64,000 nt of DNA. Origin: Datnioides undecimradiatus. Its lineage: Eukaryota; Chordata; Actinopteri; Lobotiformes; Datnioididae. Below the pieces are notes generated by a model, which saw only the letters and a list, made by a program, of their open reading frames with translations, was not told the origin of the DNA and made no database searches. Numbering within the stretch: position 1 is the stretch's first letter; each line of letters begins with the position of its first letter. The translations under genes and the position numbers were made by a program. The stretch is taken from positions 3,536,230 through 3,600,229 of the forward strand of contig WARS01000007.1 in the NCBI GenBank assembly GCA_008933995.1, given 5' to 3'. Below, piece after piece: positions 37,701-52,339 of this stretch.

Positions 37701-40700
37701 TGTCAATGATGGTTGAAACTGTTTTGTATTATAGGGCATTCTACTGACATTATGAGCAGAGGTTTGAATATGACAGAGACCCTGATCTGGATGTCACATC
37801 AGTTAGGACAGTCTGAATACACTCACACAGACAAAGAAACATCCCACTGATGCTTAAACACTAATAGATGTACCTAAATAGCCCAGATTTTGGCCAGATG
37901 TGCTACCATTTAACATCTGGTAACTTAAGAAAACTTTATAAAGTGTTCAGGTTGTCAGTTATCATGGATCCTAAAGTTTCTATTTAAAGGAAACTGTTCA
38001 TTTTAAACAGAGGACAGAAACGATCCCAGCGGTATACCCTCATCTGCAGGCTCAGTGAGAATATCAGGTGACAGTGAACTTGGTGTTCCAGGTCAGTTCA
38101 GCCATTCTTAACAAATATACAACATTCAGCTATAAAAGCGTGTTAGATTCATTATGTGCCAGAGTGGAATCAGTCTGTCGGTTCCACTGAAGACATGGTT
38201 TAAATCAAAGTAAATTAAACCACATATAAACACCGGTGATGCTCAGGCGCAGCGGTATTGTGTAGTAAGCGAGTCCTGCCTGCGCTCAGGTGTGTCAGAG
38301 ATGAGGAAGAACAAATGCAGACAATGCATTACCTTTGTGAATGAAAATGTGCAATGTGGAAAAGGAAGGTGAAAGGGACAGGTGCGCTTTTAGTCATCCT
38401 GTAATGGTTTATGAATGAGGCGTGCAGGTGTGAGTTAGTGCTGTGGTCAGCAGGCTTGCATTTCAAGGGGGGGATCGGATGAGGCGTTCCTGTGCGAATA
38501 AACCTGCGAGCAGCGGGAGGAACGCTGCACTTCACGACCTCCCATAAATAACTGTTGTTTTAAGCAGGCAACCAGCAGGCAATCATGCTTCCCCGTTTAG
38601 AAACTATTAAACCATTGTTTATTTATATCAAAACTAGCTGAAGACAGAAAATAGCCGTCCATTTATGGCTGCTAAGCAGACCAAGAGCGTTTGAGCAGCA
38701 AATTCAACGGAAATGCGTTCTTGCATCATTCTCTTTAGGACCGTGCAGGGAGGCCAGTTTAACCTTGACTATTCAGGACAGCATGGTGCTGAGGAAATGT
38801 GACTCTTTGATGACTGCACGGTAATTTCTATCCATATGCCCCATGGGCTAGCGGGTCAACTGAACTTTGTGTGTCACCATCAGTTATTGTGTAGTAAACA
38901 TCTTATTATATAAAAACTAATAAAAAGCGCGATGTTATCTCTGTCTTCATGATGGATGCTGGCTTTACGTAGAGTCGGACCGCAGTGGTCCCTCCAGAAA
39001 ACTAACATACAGTAAATGCACAGAGAAAAACAAAGCAGCTCACATGCCTCACGATCAGCTGCACAGCGCTCATGCTTTCTCATCCAAAGGCAGTCGCTTT
39101 AGTGGCTGGAAGGTTGCTTGCTGCTTCTGACTGGCTTTCCACTGGCTGCATGACAAAAAGAGGTTACTGAAAGACTTCAGGCTGTCTGGTCAGTGTCCAT
39201 ATACAGTGTCAGAGTCTTACCGGAATCAAGGGGTGGTTTTTACAATAATATCTAAAACCCCGGGAGTAAAACAGTAGCTAATCCCCAGATCTGTACTAAG
39301 TCCATGCTTTTGTGTCAAGATTATGCAGTTAGAGTGAAACTGTGATCAAACCTTTGGGCTGTGTCAGATATTTATGAGCTCTGCGGCAACTGTAAAGAGC
39401 AGCTACATGTGATTTCTCAGATCTAAATTCATGGTCTTTGTTTTCAGAATTGTATAAAATGTGTAACCCTCTAGATGAAAAACTAACTGCTGTGCTGTAA
39501 CACACAAAGAGTCATCCAAAAAAAAAAACCCAAAAAACGCCTTGTGAGATTCCTGGGACAGAAAGTGGCCAGGCTGAAAAGGCCTTGAAGCGACGCGAGA
39601 AGCTCTGTTGGAGAGACGTTATTAATTTATGTGATGCCACAGAGGCAGTGAATAAGAAATGCATTAGTGAGAAAATCGGAGGCGATCAATAGGCGCACCT
39701 CTCCCAACTGCTGTTGACCCCCGCAGCTTATACTATCACCGCAGCACTGGTACGGGCAGAGCGGACAGAAAGCAAACAAGGAAATCAACACTGATGATTT
39801 GGTTGGTTTGAGCTGAAAGGACAAAAAGGACTAAACGGAAAGTCGTTATTTCCAAATAAAGGCGTGGATAATGGAAAATCTTTGACTAATCCTCGGTCAG
39901 GTGGACGTTACTGTTGGCTGTCTTTTCCAGAAGAAGTGATTTGAAATGTAGCAGAGAACTTGGAGACAAATATCATGATAAGTGGTTTTATCACAATGAA
40001 ATGCAATAAAATGATAAAAATGCAATGAAGTGAGGATCTGCCCTCATGAATAAAGCTGCTGTGTCTGTGCTGAAGGGGACGCCTGGGTGACGTTCCCTCA
40101 TCAGTTAGTGCAGATCGTTCGGTGATTTGTTGATGTTACTGATCTCCAGCAGAGCACCACACACCTGCTGGAGGTCGTTTTTTTGTTTCTTTTTTATTTC
40201 CATGGACGTTAGCATTTCTGTGAGCAGGGAGAGAAAATCAAACCTGACTTGTTGACAGTTAAAACACGCACTATCTGAATATCATCTGCAAAAACAGCAA
40301 ACAACAGACCAGCATTCCCTCTAAGGGAGCAGACTCAAGTTTCATTTCAGGACAAAAACAAAAAAAATCATAAAATAATTTGTGTGGTGTATAAGTATTG
40401 AATATTGATATGTATTAGCACTGCTTGGTTGGTTATCGACAAAGCAATCAGAGTCATGAGGCTGTAATTGCTGGAGGTTTTTAAATATTTAATCAGGAGC
40501 GGACATGTTCTCGCAGCTCTTGCCTTTTCAATAAAGCACTGTAACCATAAATATTCCTGTGACTTCCGCTTTTCAGCCGGCATATTTTGAGAGAAAAGCT
40601 TCCTCGTTGTTGATTGTGAGACTGATTGCTGAATGAATAGAGGGGACCAACATGAGATTCACCTGCAAACAAACAATTCACAGCTTTCTCGAACTGAAGC

Positions 40701-43700
40701 GAAAGCCAGATAGACGACATGCCGGCAGAATCAGGAAGGAAAATGACATTAACTGAATTGCTGTCACGGAACAAGAAGCCATCTGTCATAAAAAGGACAC
40801 TGACGTTGCAGCAAAGATCAGCAATGTCAAGTTAAAGCGAGATGGCACATGAGTTAAGGGAGAGGGCGAGACCTTTATTAGAAAGAGATTGTGGATTTTA
40901 CTTTTATTCCAAAGGAAAATGCAGTTTTAGATTGAAGCCATGGGGTTTCACTCTTTGCAGCACTATGCTAAATGCTGTCAGACCACAAGGTCTCTGCGGT
41001 TGATGGGCTACACATGACTCAAATCAAGTCTTTAAAGCTCAAACTCACTTGAAGCTAGCCGGGCTGGGGATGCCCAGAAAACGTTTGAGTGAGGCAGAAA
41101 TCTCCTGGGATCATACCGTATGTAATATGTACAGGGTTTACAGTGTGTAGGTGAAGCCTGTATGGACATTTAGCTATTGCCACCTATTGTTATTAACTTA
41201 TGATGGCCAATGCAGACTTCCTATTGTGTTTAAAGAAAATATTAAGTTTGTTCATTATTTTCCTACATTTATGGATATGTATAAATCTGACTGACAAATT
41301 CTGGCATATTCCTAATTTTCCATGTGTCAGCAGCTTTGATTCAGAAAAACCAGGTCAGCTTTCATGGAAAGAAAAAAAGATGATAATGCATTTGAATGTG
41401 AAATAAGAAAAAATATTGAAGCAGGCTTTGTAAAACCCAATGAAAAGTGCAGACGGCACCATTAGAAAGCCAGCTAAGAGCAAATCAGGCAGTTATATAA
41501 CCAAATCTTACTTTTTTGTATGAGTATACTGTTCAATCATACTTGTTGTTTGTGTGCTCTCATTTATCCCATCTCCAATCTGCTTAGGCCTACTGCCTCA
41601 GAGGAGACAGCCGAGAGGTGTCTTAAATCAGTTGTGCTGGAGCTACTGGAAAGAATACCAAAGATGTCTGGCAAGGTTTCCAGGAATTCCTACGTCTAAC
41701 AGCTAATACCGTCCAACATAGGAGTCTCTGATGGAGGTGGCTACTTTGGCGATAATAATCTTAATCTGTCAAATCCTTTTGCCAACCTGAACGGGGGAAC
41801 CATAAATATATAAAAAAAATGGCTGTTGGACTTTAACTCTTTCCAGTACAGCTATAATCTCGTATCTCATCCAATGGGATAAACTTCTCACCACACAAGC
41901 TGCTAACATAACAAATGGATAACTGCATTTTGAGCTGATTAGTAATGATTGTCTGTTCCAGTTTCAAAGGCCAAAGACAGAAACTAAGATTGACTTAATG
42001 GATGGTTGACTCTTTACTGTAATCGGAATCAAACTGTACGTAAAGTGGATTGAAAGATCCAGCAGATCTTATAGAGGGATGTCTGACTAACCAAAGGACA
42101 AATGAAGCTGTAAAGGTGGATTACCAGCAGGACACACCACTAGCTTTTTACCTCAGTTCATAGACTGGATATACTGCCACTACAACGCTGTGGAATCTGG
42201 GGCAATAAGCAGACAGTCAATTTCATGCTCATAGCAGCACAATGGTAGATCAATGTCACCCCAGTGCCAACTGCTAAAACAGATCCTGCAGATAACGCTG
42301 TATCTTGTTGAAAAATACAGCATGTCTGTGCTGCTATTAATAAGCCATATGCATGCTTTTCTGTGCATATCTCAGTGGACTGAAATAAATGAAGTCCTCC
42401 AACCTGGAAGGCCTGCGTCTGTGCGATGAGTCAGAGCTTAGCGGCCGTCCCATCCTACGTCAGAATCATATGAGATATAGGTCGCAGGCAGAGTAATCTT
42501 CAGCACCATTCAACAGTTTGCACCACTTGCAGCGATTTGCAAGATTTATGGTTTGATCCTAAAAGAAATGTATGTGAACTTCATTTGAGTGCAAACTGAA
42601 GAGGCAGTGGGCCTTGGCAGAACACAGATACCTATTCAACCACATTTATGTTATAAAAGGACCGTCAAAGATACTGAGCCTGCAAGCAACCATGTACCTG
42701 GGATTTGTCTACAAGAAGACTCCTAGTGGGAGTCTGAAAAACTCTAATGTGTCATTTGTATAGACAGAAACACCTTGTACAAAATACTTGAACTTGTTTT
42801 AGTCAATGCTCGGCTCGGCAATCAGCAGCTCTCATCAACATCCAAAGGCAAACAAATATCAAAATGGTACACAGACAACAATCAGCTGGTGAAAAAAAAA
42901 CCCAATCCAATCAAAATGAGGTTGGTGGGGACCCAATCGGAGCTAAAAAGAAGAGTAGATATTGTTTTTTTGTATTCCCCAGAACTGCAGGAGCATCAGG
43001 GAGTCAGTGTTGCTGGATGTGAACTAGACAAGTGCTAAAACTGCCAAAAAACACAACAACTTCATGAAGCAGGCCAGTGATGTGGTGGTCGCTGCGTAAT
43101 GAACGTCATTGTTTGTGTTCACTCATGGCCAAAAAATGAGAAAATCAGTTTAAAGAGAAACAATCGTTTAGCTCTAAATCGCTGAAAGCATGTCACATTT
43201 GCTTTTTCCAGTGGCATGGGTCTACAAATTCATTATGGATGTACCGAATCATCTGGGAGCTGAAGATGAATCCGGCCTTAGCTAGTAAACTGAATTCACA
43301 CTGCCCTTATCAAGAATGTTGTACGCAACAGAAAATTCACACTTAGTTATTGGAAACTCTTAATTTAGCGCTTGGCATTGTTTGCTGAACATTTCGTGTT
43401 ATCCCTGACATGCTGTCCTGAAAGCCCACTTCACAGAAAGATGGCAGTATACTGTACACATGTGAGGACACTACTCATTCATTAACGAAAACAATGATGG
43501 GCAGTGTTCTCCGTTCTACTCCCCCAAAACAGTGAGCTGTTTAGAGGGTGGAGACATGGGGTGGGGGGGTCTCGCTATGCTAGATGCTTTTTTGTGATAA
43601 TGCTCTGTTTAACGTTCCTGATCTGAATGGCTGTGTTCCCCCTTCTCCAATCCAGCGGGTCACACTGAGTCACAAGGCCAGCCGGCGATGACAATGGCAT

Positions 43701-46700
43701 GTTTGTGCACAGGCTGAGCTCTGGGTAGGCTGTCTGATGTGAAGGGATAAGATGGCACAAGGTGGACACTAGAGTTGGTGTGTGCGTGGTTATGTTGGTG
43801 TAAGTATGCATGCATCAGTGTACACCTTTGGATATGCGCCTGTTGTACATTTGCTGCTGATGGATACTAATGCTTTTATAGAGACCTTCACACACTTTGG
43901 TGTAAAACACACAGATCAAAACAATGCATTTAAGTACCATAAACATTCTAATCTACATTCTCTCTAACATAATAGTCATTTGGGTCATGACAGAGAAGAA
44001 AAACACTTTGTGCAACGGAAGGAAATTGTGGCTAACGGACACTTTCAGCCTTCTACCAGGCATTGTCTGCAGTTGGTAATTTCATGGCTGGAAGAGGAAA
44101 AAGAAAAATGTCTCATTCTGCAGCGGATGCAACAGTGTAACAGCCATTAACCCACTGGATCAGCATTGTAAAAGAAATGCTGCAGGTTAAATGGTCAGTG
44201 AAAAAGATGCTGAAAGGAAGGATAAAGAGTAAAATATCCCACATGCTGCAGCGGGGTGGCTGCTCTGCAGAGACTATGCAAGATTTACAGCAAATGATGA
44301 AACCCTCCTCCAAAAAAAGCCGAGCATATATTTTAAAGGAAATATCTTAAAAATCATGTCTCATTAAATATTCCCATATTGCAAAACCATCAACAGGTGT
44401 CTGCCAGCAATACCAGCACAGTTTAACAGTATGTACCGTGTTAAGAGGATGAATATGCATTAAGAGGGGAGAGAGGTGACAAAACATTAGATATGAGAAA
44501 AAGTCACCTGCTCAAACAGGGAAATGCAATTATGTTGCATGTTGCACAAACACTATTCAGTCACCATTCTCTTATTTATGGTAAAATATATATCTATATA
44601 TGATCTAAGCAGAAATGAAGGATCCCGTGTAGAGGTCACTGAGATGGATCAGCAACCTCGCTCCACTTTCTATGTAATTCTTTGTATTTTCTCGGAAATG
44701 CAGACGTACACACCTTCATCAAAACAAGCTGACTGTTGTACTGTAAACTTCTGTTCTGGCTCTACCCCTGAAAGCCTGTGTTAATATCACAAAATGCAGC
44801 ACATACTGCATGTGGGCATATACTTTGTACGTGTATCCATGCACGCACACGCACACATGCACACAGACTCCTTTCATTTCTTACCGCACAGACCAACATC
44901 CCTCACCAGTGGGTAGTAAGCCATACACTCCCTCATCAACCCACCCTCCCTCCCTCTTGTCCACCTCCTTGTTGTCATATGACCGCTGTTATGTGTGTGC
45001 AATGGAACACAAAGTTGCTCTGTTAGTCCCCTCCACTCTGCCCTCTCAGATTTGAGTGCTGCAAGTAAGGCCCTCTCACTCGCCCGACCTCGGGAAAACA
45101 GACAGGCTCCTGTATGTGACTACCAGCAAAGATTAGTTCGGAGGGCAAAGAGAAACGGGGGGGATGAATTGAGCTGATGTTATTTTATGTAACACCAAAA
45201 GATAACTTAATCCCTACTCATTCACAGAGCCCCGCCCTAAGATTTTGTTCGATTCGACTGACAGCTTTCCTCACCGAGGCTTCGCTGCTAAGTAATTTAT
45301 TAGTGCTCTCTACATCGGTGCCTGTCTAAAAGAAACAGCGTCTTACAGCCGTTTGTGTGCAGATGACACTTTGTCCTCGTACCTGGCAGGGATTAAAGAC
45401 CCAAAACAAACACAAACGCTGAGCCAGCTGAATCAGAGCAATACCCTGTCCGTACGTACATAGTGACAAAGCAACTGTCAGACCTGAACTGATACTTATG
45501 TGATTTTATAGGGAATTTTATAGCCTCGGCGTGGCATTTAAGGTCAATTTTCATGTTAATGCTCATAACCGGCATAGTAAAACATATAAGATTTGTCTGG
45601 CCCTTCTGTTTCTCTGTCTCCAGGAAATAAATTACATCTTAGATTAATCATACTATTAAGCAGGCTGCCGAGGGAGCTAGGCTTGGCTCTCCTGGTACTT
45701 AACTGTAACAGAGCTGACTTTAATTGTCTCAGTCAGTGGTGGGCTCACCTGCAAGGTTAAAGATTGCTAAAAGTGCGCTGGACGGTGACATTGGCCTCCT
45801 CAGTGTGAGAGCCGCTACCTCAACAGCCACTGTCACTTTAAAACCAAGTCTGTCCCCGCTGTCCCTTGCCATTATGTCACCCAGCGGAGTGCATGTAGCA
45901 AGTAACAAAAGAGGTGGAAGGAGGTCGACTCAGCATAGGTTTTGTCACAGTATTGCTCTTGTTTCGATATGCATAACGGTCACATGAGTGGCCGCCTTCT
46001 GCAATCTAGAATTTAAACAAAAAGAGAAATAAACCATCGGCTGTCTGTGGATCTTAACTGCTGTGCTGTGTGTTCTGCTGATTTAAGAATTCATGCTGAG
46101 GTTTGCGTGTTTGGCTTCGCAGAAACGCTCGAGTCCGTTTTTAAAATCAGAGGAATTCAGTGTGTTCCAGTGTTACGTTCAGCGTGAGGGTATGGTGACA
46201 TGTTTCACTGTGTGCGCACACGTGTTTGTGTGTGAAACTTGGCAAAGGCCTATTATGTAAGCGTGTGATTAACCTTTGCATTTCGCTCTGGACGTCGCTC
46301 ATCCATCACTTTAAAGCCAAGGTCGTCAGTGACCTGACACCTTTTGACACGTTGCAGAGAAAAACATTTTACAGGTTAAATGAAACGATGAATCAGATGT
46401 TAGCGCATGTTTGACTGTTGATCAGAGCTTTTGTCACAGTAAATGTGACCTTGCTCTGTGTTCTAATTGTTACCAACCTGTGACTGAGACCGTAGTAGTT
46501 GATACTGTCAGGAGAACAACGTTAAAACTGGACAAAATCACCAAAGACGCTCTGAATTGTGGGTGCAAAACGTGCAGACGCCGCAAAATGTGGAAAACAT
46601 TTTCTGTCATGCGCTCTGTTACAGCTTTGATATTTTCAGCCACAGGTTTTGTTTCTCCCAGTAAGTGACATGGCAGCAGCATGTCGTTCACCCTCACTTG

Positions 46701-47898
46701 AGACAGCATCATGAAGACTCAAGAATCTGCAGATTTTAGTTACCGCCGTAACCCTGTGAAGTTTTAATGAGATCGACGTTGCTTTAACTCAAAACACACA
46801 GCTAATAAGAAATACAGCATTACACATGACGGTAAATTCATTTTGCAACTACCCAGAAAGGCTTCTCCCAGTCTGTCAGCAGGACGCCGGGGACAGCAGT
46901 CATTATTTTCACAAACCCCGACCAGGCGACATTACACAGGGTTTGGTATAATCATCAGTCTGATATCCCTGATCCATTTTGGTGTCAGTAGTGCTGAAGA
47001 GATGGAGGCATGGTGGAGTACATCCACCATCTTTGCCTTGATGCACAGATGTCTGAGGGCCTCGGTGTGAGCTGCTGCCGGTGGAACTATCACAGACACA
47101 TCCAGCATTCTTTCTGTGCCACATGCTCAGAAAAGCGCGTCCTTCTACCACCATGAAATCATCACGCTGCCCCCCTTCTCTTTCATCCAATCTGTTCCAA
47201 ATCTTCTCTTTCCTTTCTCTCTCTTGCTCTCTGCTGCATCAACCTCCGCCCCTCTGCCCCATCTGCCTCCCTACTGTTAAACCCCCCAGCCCCTCGACCC
47301 CTCCCTGCGCTGGTTCTCTCTCTCTTTCTATCTCTCTCTCACAAGCATGTAACACAAACACACATACAGTACACACAAATACACATGCTCTCATGATGCT
47401 ACACAGCCAATCCCAACCCCCCATTGAAAAAAATACGCAAACGGCGTGATAAAAATATGAAAGTTGAAACAGAAAATGCCACAGATCCTCCTGTTTTGCC
47501 TGCTGAGTAATGGACACACACTGCTCTCGCCCTCTTTCCCCCTCTCACCATAAAGATTTACATTCATAAACCTTCACAGGCAGCCACACACAAGTGAACT
47601 AAATGAGTGCTAGCTTGAGATTTTTAATAACGCCAGTGTAAATTTGCCCTGCGGGATAGCAGACGGCGAGCTCTGCTGTCAGGCCACAATTTGCCCGCTC
47701 ATCCCATTGCCTGTAGAGCCAAGCTCCGCGGGATTTGCACACCTCCCACTGCAAATTCACATTCAGCGTCTCGTCAAACCAGTTGTAAGTGCCGAACACC
47801 TGATTGTGTGTGATGGTGCTTCTGCTCTCGCATTTCCCCTCTTTCCATTTCATAGCTTATGGCCTGGACAGAGCACGGAGACATGCACGCGAGCACAT

Positions 47899-47921
47899 AC
47901 ACACACACACACACACACACA
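47899..47921. repeat. (AC)n microsatellite
   Basis: A perfect 23-bp AC run. Confidence 0.95.
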
Positions 47922-48921
47922 TCTTTGATGCATCCTTCACTTGTCCTACATGCAGTAATTACATGAACTAAGCACTGCGTTCAGATAAAAGCATTCTGTA
48001 AGGATCGAGGATGCTCTGGGGAGATGATGAGTCAAATTGCAAGCAGAGGATAGCGGCGTCCGTTGGCACAGAGCTAGCAGGGTGGAGGAGGGGACTGGAC
48101 AGGCTGCTTGCCTTGGTGCCATCTCTGAACATCACCTTCCCCATTTTAACAGGAAAACACACTTGTCCTATGCACAATGCCTACAATGAAAAAGCATCTT
48201 ACCCCTCTTTTGTGTCCAAAGCAGGACAGCCTTGCTGTGAAAACAAACAAAAAAAAAGCTGTGTGTCTGTTTGAGAGTAGTCAGGCTTACCGTGCTCACA
48301 AGCCAGCATCCATTTACAAAGGATACTGCAGACAAGCCCTTGCAGAGAGAGAAAGGCTCTGTGCAATCCACCTTTAGTCCAGCTGCTTCATCTTCATATC
48401 TTCCTCATATTCACAGGGTCACACACACAGCCATATACATCTCTCTCTCTTTCAGCGCCCCTCTTTCTCTGTCTTATTAATGTCTGTGTTCTATATCCTC
48501 TCTTGTTTGCTCCAAGGCAGTTGAGACACTGCAGCGATGGGGGTGGAGGGCGTGTATATATGTGTGCGTGTGTTAGAGTGTGTCAGAGACAGAGAGGCAG
48601 AGAGAGGGAGTACAGGACAGAAATGGAGGGAGGAGTCAGCAGGGATAGAGAGAGAAGGGGGAAATGGTCAGGATTAAATCATGAGAGTAACAGAAACAGA
48701 GAGAAAACAGGCTTTGATGGGGAAGCTGCAGCATCCAGTGTATCTCTATGCCACGCCATAATCATAAAATATACATTGGCCACCGAGCAATCCGAGCCTT
48801 ACCGGCTGGAATGGAGGTGAGACGGTGAGTAGATCTGTTTCTTGAGGTATTATATGCTTGCTGACAGGCCAGCAGCAGGATTGGTTGTGATTTCATTGAT
48901 GACTGAAAAAACATACAAGAT

Positions 48922-48990
48922 AGGGAGAGAGGAAGGAGGAGGAGGAGGGGACTGGAGAGAAGAGGAGAGGAAGGGAGGGGAGGGGAGAAA
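48922..48990. repeat. Polypurine tract with G-runs
   Basis: About 69 bp that is all A/G on the plus strand except CT at 48951-48952. It contains GGGAGGGGAGGGG (48973-48985) plus an earlier GGGG (48947-48950). Such tracts can form triplex or quadruplex DNA in vitro. Confidence 0.8.
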
Positions 48991-51900
48991 TGACGACAAA
49001 GGAATGGGAGGGGGATTGGACGATGGTGTAATGTGCTGTTTCCGTGCCAACTGTTTCTGTGACAGTAGGACCACTTCCTTTATTGCTATTGGCTATAACC
49101 AAGAATTGATAGAGACCGGGGCAAATAAGGCAGCGTGCCATGGGGTGTGAATGGGTGGTACTTTTCATGTGTTTCTTCCACTTCTTGTTAATCTCTGCGA
49201 ACAGCAGGGGGAAAAAAAGAATGTGTTGTGCTTGACTGCAGCCGCGGAGAACTCACATGCATGAACACACAGAAACACAGTGATCACAGCGCTGGAGCAT
49301 GATGTGAATTATCGCTTTGTCATTATGGATGCCACCAGTGTGTAAAGAGACTCCTCCCCTCCTCATACAAACACACTATACACATACACATACACACTGT
49401 TCAGCAGGAAAAAATCCCCAGATCAGGTTGCTGTGGGTGTGTAGTGTAATGTAATTGCCTGGACACCGACCCTGGTGTCATGAACTGTGAGATAATTAAT
49501 CGGCTATAGGCCAGAGCGAGTGCACATCTGGTGGGGGGGGACAACTTTGCCTCTCCCTGACCTTTCATCGGGCCTTTTTAATCCTCTCTGGCATGCAGGT
49601 GGCGTATTGTCCCCATTCTTTGTCCCTGTCACTGTCTCCCTTACTGTGTCTCTTTATCCCAATCACCACACTCTGCGAATATCATCGGTCACTGCTCAGT
49701 CTCAGCAGACGGTCCCTTCCTGTGTAGCAGTGGTTTGGTTCTGCAGAACGGTCCCATCGTCAGGTCTGAGCATGTGCAGAGTGAACTGAACTTCTGTGTA
49801 ATTCAGCCGTGCGAGACTGACAGCTGCCACTGAAACCCACAGTGGGATGTCCCCATCCGTATCGGTCGTGTATAAATGTGTCAGAGAGTCAACAGGGCAC
49901 TGTTTTCAAAACCTTTACAATACACAGCGGCGGAAAAACAACAGAGTACCTGTTCACACATCATGGCCTTGGCTCTAAACTAGGTTGTTTCCACTCACGC
50001 TCAACCGCTGTTGTTGACATCTCACCTTCAAATGTCAAACTTGTTATGATCTACCTGACCTCGTCGCACAGGGAATAAATCTCCAGGTGCATTAAAGACA
50101 TTTGATGTTTTTGGATGGGAAAGCTTCAATCTCTGTCTCAGTGAGGAGGTCAGTCATCAGGCAGTTCCTGATCATAGTACAAGATGATGATATGCCATGT
50201 TTCATTGTTAAACCACTTCCCCTTTTTCAGAATGTCTCAGCTTTTTTGTGGCATGCTCACAGACCTTTATGTTGGTCTCCTTATTTCTTTAACGATGCTA
50301 TCATTTGTTTTATCAGCTGACCTTAAAAACATGTTACATTTTGCATTTAATTCCAACCCGAGTCCCCTTCCTGTTTGCAGAACTGCAGCAGCAAGGCAAA
50401 CGAAGAAGAAAAGATCCCTCTGGTTTACAGCTCGGCGCTGTCAGTTTTAAAATTGATTACAATGGTTCACCATGAAAGCACAGCAGGGTTTGTCTCCCAG
50501 CTACATATCAGACTTAACACTTCATGAGCTGCAGCACAGCCTGGTCCTCTGGGAGAACTATGGTCGGTAACAAAAGGAGGCTGAGCTCCCACAAGGTTCA
50601 GCAGAAAGCTAAAGCTGGTAGAGATTGTATTTTAAATCACTCCAAAAGAACTGGTTCAGTGGAAAGCCTGTACTTTTCCTTCTACTTAGTGTACTGATTT
50701 ATTTGTTTTTAAATCACTGCACTGACTTTATTCTCTGTTCTGTTTCTCAAGATGTTCTCTGCCAGTGCCTTATGACCCCTCTGTCTCCTTCAACATTTTT
50801 CCATTCCTTTCACTCCCCATAACCCTCACTATCCCTTTTTGTCTCTCCCAGATTGTCTCTGTGCCTCTCCCAGCTTCCTGTCTCCCTAATCCTTAATCCT
50901 GTGGAAATCGGTCAGGCAGAATGAGCCAGCTTTGATCAGGCTCTCATATCAGGCGTGCTAACAGTGTCAGCACACCCGGATCCCACAGAACCCTGGAGCC
51001 CAGGGGGAGAGCTTCAAACAGGCGTTCACCCACTGACTCTGCTTGAGAGGAAAGGGAAAGAGGGGCTGCAGAGTTCCTGTCTCAACTGCCAGCTAACCGC
51101 ACCAGCACCAGTCTTTCTTTTTTTTCATTTAGCAAACATTTGCATCATGATTTAACTCCATTTATCTGCCATGACACTTTTGCTTTTGGCTTTTTTGTGC
51201 ACATGAACTTGCTGTGGGAAAAGAGATAAGCAGCAAGTGAGGCGCCCTTTGAGCAGTGTACAGTACAGAGCTGTGAAAGTCACCCCTGCTTGTGTCCGTG
51301 CTGCCCTTGACAGCAAACACAGAATCTGTGCCACTTGTGTTTTGGTAGTCTGATCCAGTATGGCCAGGGATAATACCTGCGCGAGTGGGAGGCATGTCAC
51401 AAAACACCTGGTGATCTTGTGACACAGATACACTGTGCAGGGAAATTAGGCTTCTTTAAAGGTCAGCTCTGGCCAGAGCATCGAACAAAGTCAGAAGAAG
51501 AACAGAAACTAAATTTTGCTCAGTCAGTTTCTGTTTCATTCCCCTGTTCACATCCAAACATCCCCCATGATGTGTTTGAACTGGTCCCTGCAATACAGCA
51601 TCTCCGTCAAACCTGCAGCTTCAGGTTAGTGTTTGAGTGTGTGTGCATTTACTGACTTTGAATGAATGCCACGAGGTGCATCAGAACATAACGCTGCAGT
51701 TTTTAGAATAACCAATGAGATAATCGCTGCATTATTTAATTATTTATTAATTCCATGCACAAAGCCTTTGAATGGATGGTGCAGATATTTTAACTGTAAA
51801 GTCTGCCCTACATTGTTAGATTAGGAGCACGTTTAATTCACAGAGCCTTGCAAAAAGAACAGAAAAGGTACATGAAGGGGTTCAGAGACCATGAGCTCTT

Positions 51901-52308
51901 ACGTGTTCTTCAACTGAAGACAGAATAGTTTTAGTGATGATAACACTATGTTCAGAATTTTGGTGTATAAACTCCGAGGTGAGGGGTTAATTCTGCAGAC
52001 AAGACACTAAAACAAAACAGATAAGAGTCTAAAGTGGCAGAAATGGGGCCTGCAAGCAACTGTGGCAGCAAATAATGATACTGAAAAAGTCAATGTGGCT
52101 ATAACATGAGGAATAATCTGAATAAACTGTGAGACAATTCTAAACACGCTCCACATCTCCACAGGAGCTCTTTCACCTTTGTCATAGCAAAGGCTGACAT
52201 CTCGTGGCCATGAGTATGTACTACAGTCATTCATGGTTGAACCGGGGCCATGTGTGCTTGGGCACATATTACATCAGCCATTAAATCAGGTTTTAAGCAT
52301 TAAAATTT

Positions 52309-52311
<3 letters not shown>

Positions 52312-52339
<28 letters not shown>
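52312..52339 (+). repeat. A28 homopolymer
   Basis: Twenty-eight consecutive A residues. No retroposon body or target duplication was recognised to its left, so a processed retrocopy is not supported. Confidence 0.9.

Noticed and set aside
47081-47449. 122-codon Ser/Pro-rich plus-strand frame
   Set aside because: It comes from pyrimidine-rich low-complexity DNA. No signal sequence, domain or splice support was seen.
52312-52339. A28 run as the tail of a processed retrocopy
   Set aside because: No gene-like or retroposon sequence precedes it and no flanking duplication was seen.
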